Below, in pieces: positions 46,520 through 55,905 of a stretch of DNA of 64,000 nucleotides. This DNA comes from Andalucia godoyi (taxonomy: Eukaryota; Discoba; Jakobea; Jakobida; Andaluciidae). Position numbers and translations under genes: made by a program. The stretch spans positions 1 through 64,000 of the forward strand of contig VRVR01000020.1 in NCBI GenBank assembly GCA_009859145.1, in the 5' to 3' direction. How positions within the stretch are numbered: the first letter of the stretch is position 1; each line of letters starts with the position of its first letter. The notes under the pieces are model-generated. The model saw nothing but the letters and a program-made list of their open reading frames with translations. It was not told the origin of the DNA and searched no databases.

Positions 46520-49465
46520 ATGAACACACAAACGATTTTGGACCATCAATTGATAGTCCGGGTCTTCAAAGCCTCCCACCGACCTGAGGAGCTCGGCGCG
46601 GTTCCTGGAACAACGATGCCAGCGACAACGACGCCGCTGCTTCTTGAGCCGCTGACGGTGTTTCAAGTGTCGGATGTGCCGTACCTGACTCCCGCGGTTT
46701 GCGAGGATCTGGTGCTGTTCATGATCCAGAGATTCCCAGATGCAAAAAAAGAAGACGCCATCGACTATTTGTGCGGATGCTTTCATCGAACCCTCAAAGA
46801 GCTGAATCTCATATCTGATAAGCAGCAGGCTCGGAAACAGAGACTTGTCGACGAAGTACTGGGTGTGATCGTGCGATACTTTTCCAACATGATTGCGTTT
46901 CCGGAGCTCTTCTTCCAAAACCCAGAAGAAGGCGGGTGGAAGGCGCAGCAGAGAGCGGCGGCGCTGCTCGTCAAGTCTGATCTGGATGCGGAAGATGTAC
47001 TGAGCGCCCAGATGCTACATCAGTTGGTGAAGAGTCTGGATGATGAGGCGCAGGTCAAGGCTGTCATTGAGCCAATTACGTCGCGATTGGCGTTTTTGTG
47101 CCAGTCTTCGCAGTTCGATGAGTGTCTTGGACTTTTTTCGGCAATCGGAAGACTGATGTCCGTTCCGGAAATCCTGAAAATCGTGGTGAGCCACCCAAGG
47201 TTCTACCAGCCACTGACTCCCAGCAATGGTGCTGCGCTTCAGAAGCAAACCATATTGGGATGTTTCTTGGCTTTGAGCCCCATTGGAGACAAGAAGCTTA
47301 CGGTTTTTGAAAATGCAAAGGAGCGAGACCAAATGTCCCTGCATGACTGCATGGTTTCGCTGCAAAAAGCGATCCAGGCTGTATTTCAATCGCTGTATTC
47401 CATGTTTAATGCTCTGATTACAAAGCAGGAATTCCGCAAGAACACGCTGTCTTTCTTTTTCGATGCAATCCAGGCAAACGCAGCCCGTGCCATGGAGCAA
47501 CCAGACGCGAACGTCATTTCGTCGGACGGGTTTATGATCAATCTTAGCTCAGTGCTGCTCAAGTATGCCGAGCCGTTTTTGGATGCAACGGGGACCAATG
47601 CAGACAAGATGAAGCGATGGGCGCTGATGGACGGTCGATATGTCTTGTCCGCGTTCCCAGAACACAGTCGAATCGACTGGAGAAATGACACGAGAATGTG
47701 GGCATCGACCCACGGAATGTCTCCTACGGACATCGAAGCCAAGGCATATGGAACACTGGACCCGTCTGTGTACCAGTGGAAGTTCATTACCGAATGCTTC
47801 TTTCTCACGTACCGCGCCTTGCATTTGGGGCCCATCGCGGTGATTGACAAGTACGAGCAGCGGGAACGTATGATTCAGCATCTGGAACGAGAACAAAAGA
47901 AGATGGAAGAACAAATCTCGCAAATGGGTCCAGCGATGGCTTCGCAGCCAGCCGTGCGGCAGCGATACGAGGAGGCTAGACGACGCATTAAGGCGATGAT
48001 TGATGCGGAATGGTCCACAAAATTTTGCATTGATTCGACAATGTTTGAGAAAGGTTTGGTCCTCTCCACAGTGGAGTTTTACGCTGTTTCTGCTCGCTGG
48101 TTGTTGGGAATTTACGAGCAGAATATCGAGGTGTGGGAGCTTCTTCCGGAGCATTTGTTTGAGGACATCTGCAATTACCTTGCTTTTGTTGGAAAGCGAG
48201 CTGCGTTCCTGTTGCAGGACGCCGTGCTGGCTCTAGACCCTATCCTTGCTCTGTTTGTGAAGGTAGGGGAAGACCCGAAGAATCGTGTGAAGAACCCATT
48301 CCTGCGTGCCAAAGTCGCAGACGCTGTCCAGGCATTTGTGAACATTCCGCGCACGGGATCCGATGCTCTCTGGGAAAGATTCAAAGGGAATGCGAAAGAA
48401 ACCATTTTTGCATTGCTGAAGCTGTATCATGATTGCGAGCGAACAAATACGAGAAGCCAGTTTTATGACAAGTTCAGTTTCCGGCACTCGATTTCAATGG
48501 TGCTCGAACATTTGTGGGAAATTCCTGAATACCGCTCTGCCTACATCTCGGTGTCCCACATGTCCCTCTTTACTCCGTTCGTCCACGCCCTTGTCTCGGA
48601 TATGGAGTTCACGCTGGACGAGTCGCTGCACAGTCTTCATAGACTCCACGATCATCAGAATAAGATTCGATCATTGGAACAGTCTGCACAGTCGCCCTCG
48701 CAATCCAGGCATCGGGCATCTGCAAACACGCAGGCAAACAATGCAGAGTCGGCGGCGGGGTCGGGGTCGGGGTCGAACGAGGGTGTTGCGGAAGACCAGA
48801 CCGAGGTCAATGAAGAGACGCTGCGTAGCCAGATTGCGTCTTGGATGCGACTGGCGAATGACAATGTGCACTTGATGAACTATCTCTCCGAAGCGTCTCC
48901 TGGAGCATTTTTGACAGAAGAGATGATTGATCGGATTGCGTCGCTGCTGAATTACTTTTTGAACAGGCTCGTCGGCGACGAATGCTCCCGCCTTCGTGTG
49001 TCGGACATGGAATCGTTGCACTTCAAACCTAGACAGTTGCTGAACGAGCTGGTGGATTGTTTCATGCATTTTGCCCAGATTCCCAGCTTCCTTGAAGCCG
49101 TTGTTCGAGATGGCCGTTCGTACAAATGGTCGAACTTCAACCGGGCATCGCAGATTCTCAGCAGGCCCGAAATGGCATCGTTTGCAGAACGATTGCAAAA
49201 AGTCGAGAATGCGTCAAAAGTGGATGAGGAAGAAATTGCAGATGCGCCGGATGAGTTCTTGGATCCCCTCCTGTACACCCTTATGAGAGATCCAGTCAAA
49301 CTGCCGTCTGGCCACGCTGTTGATCGCACATCCATTCTCCGTCACATGCTGTCGGATCCCACAGACCCGTTCTCCCGAGCACCAATTACTCCTGAAATGC
49401 TAGTCCCAGACGTGGAACTGAAGGCGCAGATTGATAGTTGGTTGAAATCTAGAAAAGGATCCTAG
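46520..49465 (+). CDS. UFD2/UBE4-type ubiquitin chain-elongation factor (E4) with U-box
   Basis: 981 aa, in the family range (yeast Ufd2 961). E4 enzymes extend ubiquitin chains on pre-ubiquitinated substrates and work with Cdc48/p97 in proteasomal and ER-associated degradation. The C-terminal U-box lies at about residues 905-978: [59 protein letters not shown]. The large helical Ufd2 core precedes it (for example [17 protein letters not shown] and [13 protein letters not shown]-type motifs). A Ser/Ala/Gly-rich low-complexity segment lies at about 725-760. Only one family member is visible here, so UBE4A and UBE4B cannot be separated. Confidence 0.92.
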   Translation: MNTQTILDHQLIVRVFKASHRPEELGAVPGTTMPATTTPLLLEPLTVFQVSDVPYLTPAVCEDLVLFMIQRFPDAKKEDAIDYLCGCFHRTLKELNLISDKQQARKQRLVDEVLGVIVRYFSNMIAFPELFFQNPEEGGWKAQQRAAALLVKSDLDAEDVLSAQMLHQLVKSLDDEAQVKAVIEPITSRLAFLCQSSQFDECLGLFSAIGRLMSVPEILKIVVSHPRFYQPLTPSNGAALQKQTILGCFLALSPIGDKKLTVFENAKERDQMSLHDCMVSLQKAIQAVFQSLYSMFNALITKQEFRKNTLSFFFDAIQANAARAMEQPDANVISSDGFMINLSSVLLKYAEPFLDATGTNADKMKRWALMDGRYVLSAFPEHSRIDWRNDTRMWASTHGMSPTDIEAKAYGTLDPSVYQWKFITECFFLTYRALHLGPIAVIDKYEQRERMIQHLEREQKKMEEQISQMGPAMASQPAVRQRYEEARRRIKAMIDAEWSTKFCIDSTMFEKGLVLSTVEFYAVSARWLLGIYEQNIEVWELLPEHLFEDICNYLAFVGKRAAFLLQDAVLALDPILALFVKVGEDPKNRVKNPFLRAKVADAVQAFVNIPRTGSDALWERFKGNAKETIFALLKLYHDCERTNTRSQFYDKFSFRHSISMVLEHLWEIPEYRSAYISVSHMSLFTPFVHALVSDMEFTLDESLHSLHRLHDHQNKIRSLEQSAQSPSQSRHRASANTQANNAESAAGSGSGSNEGVAEDQTEVNEETLRSQIASWMRLANDNVHLMNYLSEASPGAFLTEEMIDRIASLLNYFLNRLVGDECSRLRVSDMESLHFKPRQLLNELVDCFMHFAQIPSFLEAVVRDGRSYKWSNFNRASQILSRPEMASFAERLQKVENASKVDEEEIADAPDEFLDPLLYTLMRDPVKLPSGHAVDRTSILRHMLSDPTDPFSRAPITPEMLVPDVELKAQIDSWLKSRKGS

Positions 49466-49745
49466 TGCATGCGACGATGAGTCTCTCGATCTGTGTTCTG
49501 TTTTCTCCAATGCCGGTGGTTTTCGTTTCCATCCCCCTTTGTTTGTTGGCGTACTAAGCCGTGTTGTATTCTCTCTCTCGCGCGCGCTCTCGTCGCTGCC
49601 CTCACTGAAAACGTAAAGTGCTGTTGCCTTGTTCAGTCATTTCGGAAATTGATGCTGTGGACTGCATCAGCAATTAAACGATTTTTAAAATTCGTGATTA
49701 TTTTTATTTGCTGTTAATTGTTTGTTTATTTCTCCTGCATTTGAT
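49466..49745. other. Convergent intergenic region between UFD2 and kinesin
   Basis: AT-rich near 49670-49735 beside the kinesin stop codon; a CTCTCTCTCGCGCGCGCTCTC patch lies at 49570-49590. It contains the two 3' UTRs. Confidence 0.5.
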
Positions 49746-52700
49746 TCAGTTGCCGGCTGTTTCGGCCGCAGTTTGTAACAGTGCATTTTTCGGCTTACGC
49801 CCCCCGCGTTTTGCGGGTTTCGCAGAGGGAGACCAGCTATCGTCGTCATCTTGAGCATCCTCTTCCTCATCGTCAGCGGAAATCCGAGACTTTGCAGTGG
49901 CCCGCTTGGGCCTCGAGGTTTTCTTCTCCAACACATCTTCCAGCTCCATGGCACAAACCATGGCAAACGGAGTTGGCCTTCCAAGCTTGCGACCGGTGCT
50001 TGGTGGTGCAAGGAGTTTCTTTTCTCCCACGAACGCATTGTCTTTTGTGATCACCGGGGTCTTAGGGCCAGCATCTACCGACGCAGCGCCATTCCGATCG
50101 TGATCGCTGTCTTCAAATTCAAAAGGATCATACACCGTTGCAGAACGGACCTTCAAGCCCTTCTTGGGTGCATCGGCTTCAAATGGATTGGAGTCTGCAA
50201 TGTCATCAGTAATCTTCTTTGAAGCTGCCTTGCGAGATCGCGCAATCTTTGCCGGCTTCGGCTCCTCTGCAGCATCCTGGAAGCCTGGAGAATCCTCCGA
50301 TTGCACCCGTTTTGTAGCTTTTCGAGCAGGACGCTTGCGACCTTCCGTCTTTTCACCGACATCTGAAGTTACGGATCCCATCACGACTGGGGCCTGGTCG
50401 TCCATCAGCCAATCTGCAGTCATGGATTCCATGATTTGTCCGCGATTCAGACCCTGTGTCTCATCCAAGGGCTTCTCTTCCGACGCAAAAAAGGTGGCTT
50501 CCTCAGCCTCTGTGACTGCTTCATCCGTGTGCACTAGCTCCGCGGAGCTCGACGAAGAGCGATCAGAAGCCTCGGACTTTGCATTTTCTTCCAATGCCTT
50601 TCTGGCGTTCCGAGCACTGGCTCGAGCACTTTTTCGGACCGTTAGTTGAGATTGGTTTTCCAGACACTCCGTCGCCTCCACTGTCGCGACGGCAGAAGGC
50701 TTGGGCTTTGATCGCCCTGCACGCTTCTTTGCGACAGGCTCCTCTTGCGCAGCAGAAACTGGTGGCCCAACCTGGCATGCCGGCTCTTCAGGAATTGTGG
50801 ATTCGACTGTGGCAGAATCTGATGCTGAATCCGACGCAGATGCGGCGGCTGCGGGCAGAGAATGGTGCTTCTCAACCGGTGCTCTTGGACTCAAAAGATC
50901 AGAAGGCTTCTCGATGAGAAACGTCTCCATCTCAGTGAACTGAACTGAGACACCTGTTCCGGAAACAGAAGGGACGATTCCGCCCTTAAAAATTGTTGCG
51001 GTCTTTCCGCTGCGCGTGTCTTGCGACATCTGATCGCCAACAATCACTTCATACTCTCCGCAGCGTTTCTTCTTTCCCATGCGAAGCATTTTGTCCGTTT
51101 CCTCCACAGCATTCTTTCGCTTTGCGGCTCTGCTCTTCAGCGGAGAAAAGAGTGCTGCAATGAGTCCGCCGGGACCCGACGACCTTTCGGAAGCGGACTC
51201 GATACTTGCATGCTTGTCCTTTGGCTCCTCGGCGTACTTTGAAATGCAGGACGTGTTCACTAGCTTGGCTGCTTCTGACATGCGATGACCCGAGGCTTCC
51301 AGAATCGCTGTTGTTGCAGACACCTGAATGAGCTGATCAAGACGCTTCTGCAAGTCTTCCTTCTCTTTTCGTTCATTGCAAAGCTCACTCCTCAGCGCAG
51401 CCACCGTGGCCTGCAGCCCTGCTACCTGGCTCTCTAGTTCTTTCCGAGCCATCTCGGCGAGTCTTTTCTGTGCATCGTGTTCTCGAAGCAAATCCACAAC
51501 GTAGCACTCTTGCTCCGACCTTTGCTCCTCCATGGAGATTTCCAACGCACGGTACTTTTTCGACTCTGCGGCAAGCTTCTTCTGCAGATCATCCATCCCG
51601 CGTTGCATCTGGCTCTTGACAGATTCAAGCTCCTTCTCTAAATCAGCATATTTCGTGTTGAATGTGGACTCTTTCTGCTTCATGTCTGATTCCAATCGAG
51701 TCTGCATCAACGAAATGCTTCGAGCATTTTCCACATCGTTCTGCTTCATTGCATCTTCAAACTTTTGTCGCATGCTGCACAGCTCGTTTTCAAGGTCAGT
51801 ACGCTCAGCGATCCAAGCATTCTGCGCTTTTGCTTGCTCCTGGAACGACTTTGCAAGGTTCTCCGCGATGCTGGATCGAAGAACCTGAATGTCGTCTTCG
51901 GCTTGGTCCAGAGCTTTCTTAATGTGCTCGAAATTCCCTTGCAACGACACCTTCTCATCGATGAGCGTCTTCTTTGCGGATTCCAGTTTCGACTTCTCCT
52001 TTTCAAGCTGAACATTCACAGATTTGACGGCGGTGAGTTCATCCGATGTTTGGCGGTATTTGGATCGAATGTTTTCCATTTCGACAGAAAAGATTGAATT
52101 CAGCGTTTCCATATTCTGGTGAGTCTCGGCAGATTTCTTTTCCAAGCTCTGCGCATTGATCCGTCGCAACGTTTCTGTAACGAGCTTCAGCCGCGTCTGA
52201 TACAAGTCCTCCTGCTGTTCCAACTGCTCGTCAAACGTCTGCTGCATACCCTGCTGCAACTCTTGAATTCGTTCTGCCCATTCGCTTGCGACCTCTTCGC
52301 GAATTTCCATTTCGAATTCATCCAAGAATTCGGCAGAATAACCTTGCCCATCCTGCGGAAACCCGGGACACCCATGGCCTTGATAAGAGAGTCGAGTACC
52401 AGTGGGCTGATGCGAAGGTGTCCGAACCTCCTCAGCCGTCACGAAATCCACATTCTCCTTTTCCTCCTCAAGGTTGATTTGGAGATTGCGCTTCGCGCCC
52501 TTTCCAGCCTTCTCTTTGATCGGGAGATTCTCCTTGTCAGCAGCAGTCATTGTTCCGTTACGTGGTCGCTTCTTTGCCGTTGAATTGACCGTGTCCGCCA
52601 GAATATTTCGCTTGTATCCGGCGTTCTCCTGTGTTTGGAGGGCCTTGTTTGAAACCTGCATTTGCATAAAAGCAGTATCAATCTGCGTGGCCGTGCACCC

Positions 52701-53846
52701 ATATCGCAAGACATGCGTTGTTTCCGAAAATTCGGATGCTTCCTGCGTCACATTCAGAATCATCATCACCTTGGCACCACCGGACATCTTATCTTGGAAC
52801 ATTCGGGTTAGCTTGGAATCACGGAATGGGATGACCACCTGTTCGTTCGATCCCGTTGCTTTGTGTTGCGACACCTGGCGAAGTTTTTCAAATACCCGAC
52901 CCAGAACCATGAGCGAAGTGTTGATTTTCGACGCTTCCACGAGCTTGTGGCCTTTGGTATTGGTCTTCCCAACTCTTTCGGAGCCTGCCAAATCCACGAC
53001 GGCAAACCTCGAGATTTCCTGAAGCTCAAAGTTGTCCAGCAAGCAGCACAGCTTGATGGTGAACACCGCGTGAGACCGCGAAGAAGTTTCATTCATGGCC
53101 GTAGCAGCTTGCGCTCGACGAGCAATACCATCCTGGATCAAGCCAAGCGCTTCCGTAACGTTTCCCACCGACACTTCATTGGCGCCAACAATGGAAAGAT
53201 GCCCATTGCCGCTGTCCTTGATATCCACTTCACGGTTGTGGCTGTGGCTGTGGCTGTGGCTGCCCGACTTTTCAAAAATCGACATTTTCGATAGATCCAA
53301 GATCTTCTCATTGTAAACTTCGAGCATCGATACCGTAACCAGAAGCTTATCATTCTTCTGACTCATCGAAAACAAGTCGTTCAAGATAAGGGGAAAGATG
53401 TTGGTGATCGTGTGCGTCTTTCCAGACCCTGAAATTCCATATGAAAACAACAGCGCACTCTTCCCAAACGCCATCATCGAAACGCTGCTCTTGATCGCAT
53501 CGTCATAGATCGACAATTCCTGAACCTCGGGTCCATACACCTTGTCGTACGTGTAGAGCTCCGGCTGATGCTTCGAGTTGAACGCCCGAATTTGTGTGTC
53601 GGAAACCACATCAATGCATCGCTTCTCATTCGGCGCGCTCGGCTTCACACGGACATACACCTTGAACGGCTCAATCTCGAGATCTGCAGTCGAAAACGAG
53701 TCCACAAGATCCCTCTTCGGTTCTGTGACAGCTTCTTCTGGAACCGACTTGGATGATGCCGCCTTTCGCTTCGGCTTCGAAGGCGGAGAAAACAGTAGCA
53801 TTCGCTGAACCGGATCATTCGCAACAAACACCGAATGCGATTCCAT
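49746..53846 (-). CDS. Kinesin-6-like motor protein (KIF20/KIF23 group)
   Basis: 1366 aa with an N-terminal motor. Residues 61-67 are FKVYVRV. The P-loop is GISGSGKTHT at 137-146, preceded by LLFSY, which resembles kinesin-6 LIYTYGVTNSGKT rather than the FAYGQTGSGKT of other classes. Switch I is NETSSRSH at 252-259 and switch II DLAGSER at 285-291; then NTSLMVLGRVFEKL and FRDSKLTRMFQDKM. A His/Ser insertion (GSHSHSHSHN) at 195-204 lies in a loop before switch I. Coiled coil spans about 490-870. The C-terminal 480 residues are Lys/Ser-rich with several basic nuclear-localisation-like clusters (KKRAGRSKPK, RGGRKPK). Kinesin-6 motors organise the central spindle and cytokinesis. Subfamily assignment is tentative; motor identity is certain. 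Confidence 0.9.
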   Translation of the reverse strand: MESHSVFVANDPVQRMLLFSPPSKPKRKAASSKSVPEEAVTEPKRDLVDSFSTADLEIEPFKVYVRVKPSAPNEKRCIDVVSDTQIRAFNSKHQPELYTYDKVYGPEVQELSIYDDAIKSSVSMMAFGKSALLFSYGISGSGKTHTITNIFPLILNDLFSMSQKNDKLLVTVSMLEVYNEKILDLSKMSIFEKSGSHSHSHSHNREVDIKDSGNGHLSIVGANEVSVGNVTEALGLIQDGIARRAQAATAMNETSSRSHAVFTIKLCCLLDNFELQEISRFAVVDLAGSERVGKTNTKGHKLVEASKINTSLMVLGRVFEKLRQVSQHKATGSNEQVVIPFRDSKLTRMFQDKMSGGAKVMMILNVTQEASEFSETTHVLRYGCTATQIDTAFMQMQVSNKALQTQENAGYKRNILADTVNSTAKKRPRNGTMTAADKENLPIKEKAGKGAKRNLQINLEEEKENVDFVTAEEVRTPSHQPTGTRLSYQGHGCPGFPQDGQGYSAEFLDEFEMEIREEVASEWAERIQELQQGMQQTFDEQLEQQEDLYQTRLKLVTETLRRINAQSLEKKSAETHQNMETLNSIFSVEMENIRSKYRQTSDELTAVKSVNVQLEKEKSKLESAKKTLIDEKVSLQGNFEHIKKALDQAEDDIQVLRSSIAENLAKSFQEQAKAQNAWIAERTDLENELCSMRQKFEDAMKQNDVENARSISLMQTRLESDMKQKESTFNTKYADLEKELESVKSQMQRGMDDLQKKLAAESKKYRALEISMEEQRSEQECYVVDLLREHDAQKRLAEMARKELESQVAGLQATVAALRSELCNERKEKEDLQKRLDQLIQVSATTAILEASGHRMSEAAKLVNTSCISKYAEEPKDKHASIESASERSSGPGGLIAALFSPLKSRAAKRKNAVEETDKMLRMGKKKRCGEYEVIVGDQMSQDTRSGKTATIFKGGIVPSVSGTGVSVQFTEMETFLIEKPSDLLSPRAPVEKHHSLPAAAASASDSASDSATVESTIPEEPACQVGPPVSAAQEEPVAKKRAGRSKPKPSAVATVEATECLENQSQLTVRKSARASARNARKALEENAKSEASDRSSSSSAELVHTDEAVTEAEEATFFASEEKPLDETQGLNRGQIMESMTADWLMDDQAPVVMGSVTSDVGEKTEGRKRPARKATKRVQSEDSPGFQDAAEEPKPAKIARSRKAASKKITDDIADSNPFEADAPKKGLKVRSATVYDPFEFEDSDHDRNGAASVDAGPKTPVITKDNAFVGEKKLLAPPSTGRKLGRPTPFAMVCAMELEDVLEKKTSRPKRATAKSRISADDEEEDAQDDDDSWSPSAKPAKRGGRKPKNALLQTAAETAGN

Positions 53847-54297
53847 TACTCACAACAACACAGTAATAAACAATACGAATAGAATAAGAATGATAAGGCA
53901 ATGTGATATACTACAAACAATAAAAATGGTTAGTAAAAAACGGCGAAGAGGAATCAAAGAAAGAGCCTTTTTTCTTGAATAATTTTTTTTCGAATTTCTT
54001 TAGAAAACAATTTAAATAAAATACGAAAATTCAAAGACGGAATTTCGTAAAACAGCAACAAAATAATAAAAATTATTGCAGTCTGATAAGCATTTCGGGA
54101 AGAAAAAGCCGCACGTAACGGTACGGAACTACAGCTGCTGACATGCCGGGACTCGGGTCCCTCTATTACCCAATATTTAAAATTTAAAATTTAAATTTTT
54201 TTAGTTTAAGAAAGTCGATTCCTTTTTTTCCCCCCCGAATTGTGCGCACATTCAATCATAGGGATGCTTACTGGTTAGTGCTGATTATGTTTGTTTA
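53847..54297. other. AT-rich intergenic region
   Basis: Strongly AT-rich, with AAATTTAAA palindromes at 54175-54200 and poly-T/poly-C at 54222-54236. It presumably contains the kinesin promoter. No gene recognised. Confidence 0.5.
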
Positions 54298-54501
54298 CTA
54301 CTTATAGCGAGGTTTTGCATCTGTGGGGTAGTCGCCTGCGCCGTGGCTGTCGTGCTCCTTGCTGAGATCTGCGGTTGTGCTTTCCGGCAGTCGCTCGTCA
54401 TCCAGCTCCCGTTCCCGCTTCTCAAGAGTCTCATTGTGCTGAAACTTCTTACGATCAGCATGGCTTTCTACGTTCTCAACACCAAGGTCTCGGGCATCCA
54501 T
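54298..54501 (-). CDS. Small charged hydrophilic protein (67 aa)
   Basis: Starts MDARDLGVENVESHADRKKF and is rich in Asp, Glu, Lys, Arg and His throughout (about half of residues), with no hydrophobic segment. It ends DAKPRYK. It looks intrinsically disordered or single-helical. The frame begins with the only ATG, followed by no further Met. No family recognised. It lies divergently opposite the next small frame, 192 bases away. Confidence 0.45.
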   Translation of the reverse strand: MDARDLGVENVESHADRKKFQHNETLEKRERELDDERLPESTTADLSKEHDSHGAGDYPTDAKPRYK

Positions 54502-54692
54502 TTCTGACAGCAGTATCAACAGTAGACAGACGACTCAGACGACTGTTCAACAATAGAAAATTCTTGAAATAATATATATAAATATATAAAGGCGGCTTGC
54601 AACAGTGTGAGTGTGAGTGTGAGTGCGAAAACAGAGAACTGAAAGACAGTATTTCGCGTTTTTTCCCCTCTCTACTTTTCCAGTCTGTCCGA

Positions 54693-54893
54693 ATGAACGA
54701 CACAGGAAAAAGGGTTTTAGTGGAGAAAGAAGAGCAGAAATTGTATGCGCTTCTTGCAGTTCAATTGCAGTCCACTACGGAGGAGACGAGTGCGTCTGTC
54801 GGGGAAATCCTGCTGCGGCGAACGCTTAATGCGGGAAAAATCGCCGATTCTTTTCTTTTTTTGTGTCGTGTTTTTTTAAATGGATATACGTAG
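54693..54893 (+). CDS. Possible small protein or first exon, unrecognised
   Basis: 66 aa from MNDTGKRVLVEKEEQKLYAL. The first 50 residues look like an amphipathic helical protein (LLAVQLQSTTEETSASVGEI). The last 16 are hydrophobic and read like intron sequence. A good acceptor (GCAAACAG at 54938-54945) lies downstream, followed by an open stretch (KVHGHFFEALSRK), so the real gene may be spliced and continue toward 55000. I could not find a convincing donor. Confidence 0.35.
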   Translation: MNDTGKRVLVEKEEQKLYALLAVQLQSTTEETSASVGEILLRRTLNAGKIADSFLFLCRVFLNGYT

Positions 54894-55009
54894 TTATATG
54901 TATGTAATATTTAAATTAACGATCCGCATTTTCCTGTGCAAACAGGGGGGAAAGTGCATGGTCACTTCTTTGAAGCATTAAGCAGGAAGTGTGTGGGCTG
55001 CAAGGGAAA

Positions 55010-55816
55010 ATGGAAGGGTGCGAGGCTGTGTTCTTCACAGTGAATCCTCGAGTTCATGTACTGCAGCATGTAGCGTTTGAGACGTGCGGAATGATTGCGG
55101 AGTGGGTGCAGTCAAAGACTGGAAACGTGTCCACAACTCGGCTGTACGAGTCATCGTTTTCGTTTCCGTCATTGGATTCTTTTGACATTTTGGTCGTTAT
55201 GGGAGGCCCCATGAATGTCTATCAGCATCGTGACTTTCCCTTTCTTGTTCCGGAAAAGGAGTTTTTGAAGACCTGTCTGGACGCAGGGAAGCGCACTTTG
55301 GGTATCTGTCTTGGTGCGCAGCTGATTGCAGATGCGCTCGGAGGAAGAGTGTTCCAGAATCCAGTGTATGAATTCGGCTGGTATGCCATTGACAATGATG
55401 CCATCCAGCTGGGATCACGAACATTGAACCTTTCATCTGCAATGTGCGTCATGCATTTGCACGGAGATACGTTCTCTCTTCCGTCGTCTTGCAAGTTGTT
55501 TTCATCTAGCGAAGGCTGCAGAAACCAGGGGTTTACGTTCTCCAACCATGCGATGGGTCTCCAGTTTCATCTTGAGATTGACAGGCCATTGCTGACTTCC
55601 ATCCTCCACAGCGGTGTGAGCGATGAACTAGACGTATTGAGGCAATCCCCGTCGTTTGACCCGTCCTATGTGTCAAATGTCGACAACATGATCGAACTCT
55701 GTGACTCATTTGTTCCTCTGTGTCGAGCATCTCTGTTCAAATTGATGGACTTCTTGTGGAATGATGGCTTTATTTCAGAAGGAACAACCGCAGAGACAAC
55801 GGACGACACAGAATGA
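55010..55816 (+). CDS. Class I glutamine amidotransferase-like protein (GMP-synthase/YfeJ-like)
   Basis: 268 aa, a stand-alone GATase1 domain. The nucleophile elbow is GICLGAQLIADALGG with C100. The catalytic pair is in GLQFHLEID: H187 and E189. So the full Cys-His-Glu triad is present. VVMGGPMNVYQHRDFPFLVP is the oxyanion-strand motif of GMP-synthase-like amidotransferases. These enzymes release ammonia from glutamine or hydrolyse gamma-glutamyl bonds; no synthetase partner is fused or adjacent, so the acceptor is unknown. ATG 55010 (MEGCEAVFF) was chosen over a GTG extension. It converges with the P5B ATPase gene. Confidence 0.88.
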   Translation: MEGCEAVFFTVNPRVHVLQHVAFETCGMIAEWVQSKTGNVSTTRLYESSFSFPSLDSFDILVVMGGPMNVYQHRDFPFLVPEKEFLKTCLDAGKRTLGICLGAQLIADALGGRVFQNPVYEFGWYAIDNDAIQLGSRTLNLSSAMCVMHLHGDTFSLPSSCKLFSSSEGCRNQGFTFSNHAMGLQFHLEIDRPLLTSILHSGVSDELDVLRQSPSFDPSYVSNVDNMIELCDSFVPLCRASLFKLMDFLWNDGFISEGTTAETTDDTE

Positions 55817-55827
55817 CGCACAGCCAC

Positions 55828-55905
55828 TACGACGACGATGACGACGACAACGATGATTTCTTCTTCTTCTTCTTCTTCTACTACTACTACTACTACTACT
55901 ACTAC
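55828..55905 (+). repeat. Cluster of GAC, TTC and TAC trinucleotide repeats
   Basis: Three different triplet arrays in succession fill the 85 bases between the convergent stop codons of the amidotransferase and ATPase genes, reaching the ATPase stop codon itself (CTA at 55902-55904 on the plus strand). Confidence 0.9.
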
